From NCBI GenBank assembly GCA_904501675.1, contig CAJGCL010000120.1, positions 1-5,676 of the forward strand: a stretch of 5,676 bases of DNA, given 5' to 3'. How positions within the stretch are numbered: position 1 is the first letter of the stretch; every line of letters begins with the position of its first letter. Source of the stretch: Clostridiaceae bacterium. GTDB lineage: Bacteria; Bacillota; Clostridia; Oscillospirales; Acutalibacteraceae. Below the pieces are notes generated by a model. The model was not told the DNA's origin and made no database searches. It saw only the letters and a list, made by a program, of their open reading frames with translations. A program made the translations under genes and the position numbers. This document shows, piece after piece, positions 4,777 through 5,676 of the stretch.

Positions 4777-5676
4777 TTATAACTTCATAGCTACGTCCCA
4801 AGCGCCCCATATAACTGTACGAAGGTTACCAACCTTCTGTGCATCACCGATAATGTGGATGTGCTTTGATTTTTCAGCAACAGGAGCAGGCTTGTAGCCA
4901 ACAGAAAGAATTACGCTGTCTGCAGGAATTGTTTCTGTTTTGCCGTCCTTTGTCTGAACAGTAACGCCTGAATCTGTGATTTCTGTTGTTTTTGTTTCAA
5001 GGTAAACAGGAACCTTGTTGGTTTTGAAGAAGTCACGAAGGAAGCTTGTGTTAGCAAGAGCGATACCAGGTGTTGTAATAAGGTCATCCTGCATCTCAAC
5101 GATTGTAGGATTCTTACCCTGAAGGTAAAGCTCATAAGCAATTTCACAGCCTGTGAGACCGCCACCGATAACAGTAACGTTCTGACCAACCTCTTTATTA
5201 CCAAGAAGGAAATCAACTGCTTCAATTGCAGTATCTGCACCCTTAACAGGAATCTTATTTGCAACAGAGCCTGTAGCAACAATAACCTCATCTGCGCCAA
5301 GTGAAGCAATATCCTTAACCTCTGTATTCATATGAATTGTGATTGCATCGTACTTTTTAACCTCACGGTTATACCAAGCAATAAGGTCGCGGTCTTTTTC
5401 CTTATATGATGGAGCAGCTGCAGCAATAAATACGCCACCGAGCTTATCTGTCTTTTCATAAAGGTCAACCTTATGACCACGCTGTGCGCAAACGATTGCA
5501 GCTTCCATACCGCCGATACCGCCACCGATGATAGCGATCTTTTTGCTCTTCTTGGCAGGCTTAATCTTATATTTCTTAGACTGCATTGTTTTTGGGTTAA
5601 GAGCACAACGAGAAAGACCCATTGTATCGAAAAGGTCCTGAGTATTTGCATGACCCTTTGATGATGAGAAGTTAAA
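4777..5676 (-). CDS. FAD-dependent NADH:flavin oxidoreductase / 2,4-dienoyl-CoA reductase type, C-terminal part
   Basis: The frame is open to the right edge, giving 299 residues plus TAA; the beginning lies outside. In partial numbering it shows RCALNP (23-28), which resembles the region of the last Fe-S cysteine in FadH/Old Yellow Enzyme-type reductases. It then has a Rossmann FAD motif IIGGGIGGMEAA (49-60), VIVATGS (131-137), a second dinucleotide motif VIGGGLTGCE (169-178) for NAD(P)H, and the FAD-closing IIGDA (275-279) near the C-terminus. Full-length relatives have about 640-680 residues with an N-terminal FMN TIM barrel, so about half is missing here. Such enzymes pass electrons from NAD(P)H through FAD, Fe-S and FMN to an enoyl or other unsaturated substrate in the cytosol. 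The internal ATG at 5622 is not a start, since coding sequence with family character continues upstream of it. The substrate cannot be told from this half. The gene converges with the metallophosphoesterase gene. Confidence 0.85.
   Translation of the reverse strand, partial: FNFSSSKGHANTQDLFDTMGLSRCALNPKTMQSKKYKIKPAKKSKKIAIIGGGIGGMEAAIVCAQRGHKVDLYEKTDKLGGVFIAAAAPSYKEKDRDLIAWYNREVKKYDAITIHMNTEVKDIASLGADEVIVATGSVANKIPVKGADTAIEAVDFLLGNKEVGQNVTVIGGGLTGCEIAYELYLQGKNPTIVEMQDDLITTPGIALANTSFLRDFFKTNKVPVYLETKTTEITDSGVTVQTKDGKTETIPADSVILSVGYKPAPVAEKSKHIHIIGDAQKVGNLRTVIWGAWDVAMKL

Noticed and set aside
4700..4897. 65-codon plus-strand open frame across the foldback element
   Set aside because: It has no ribosome binding site, starts just after a terminator, and its second half is antisense to the oxidoreductase gene. 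The open frame is probably chance.
4911..5309. 132-codon frame on the minus strand inside the oxidoreductase gene
   Set aside because: It is out of frame with the recognised FAD/NAD-binding protein, and its Leu/Gln-rich composition is typical of a frame-shifted reading.
5620..5622. ATG at 5622 as the true start of a short 281-residue oxidoreductase
   Set aside because: The frame stays open to the edge, no ribosome binding site precedes this ATG, and relatives carry a large N-terminal domain.

Overview
The window looks like chromosomal DNA of a low-GC anaerobic Firmicute, most likely a gut-associated clostridium (inference). The signs are AT-rich intergenic DNA, consensus sigma-A type promoters, purine-rich ribosome binding sites, tRNA genes with encoded CCA ends, and protein families common in Clostridia. 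I see no phage, transposase, CRISPR or plasmid genes.

Layout. Positions 1-202 hold a minus-strand tRNA unit: a consensus promoter, a leader with a hairpin, tRNA-Val(UAC), then tRNA-Asp(GUC), which runs off the left edge. Positions 252-3143 hold a tight three-gene minus-strand operon. Its transcription order is an N-acylglucosamine 2-epimerase (AGE) family protein, a CBM9-like protein without a signal peptide, and an N-acetylhexosamine 1-kinase (NahK) homologue. Only 3 nt separate each pair of genes. Positions 3144-3278 are a compact divergent promoter region, with one good promoter facing each way. Positions 3279-4634 encode a plus-strand cytosolic calcineurin-like metallophosphoesterase with a helical C-terminal extension. 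Positions 4635-4776 lie between convergent genes. They hold a perfect 19-bp terminator hairpin that can work in both directions, followed by an 86-nt foldback element whose arms can pair in several mutually exclusive ways. Positions 4777-5676 hold the C-terminal FAD/NAD-binding part of a minus-strand oxidoreductase of the NADH:flavin oxidoreductase / 2,4-dienoyl-CoA reductase type. Its N-terminal part lies beyond the right edge.

How the genes may work together. The epimerase and kinase suggest an intracellular amino-sugar salvage route, for example ManNAc to GlcNAc by AGE and then GlcNAc to GlcNAc-1-phosphate by NahK. That route would feed UDP-GlcNAc without passing through the 6-phosphate intermediates of the classical Nag pathway. 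The small CBM9-like protein, translated between the two enzymes and apparently cytosolic, is the least explained part and the best candidate for something undescribed. The metallophosphoesterase and the oxidoreductase have no evident link to this pathway.
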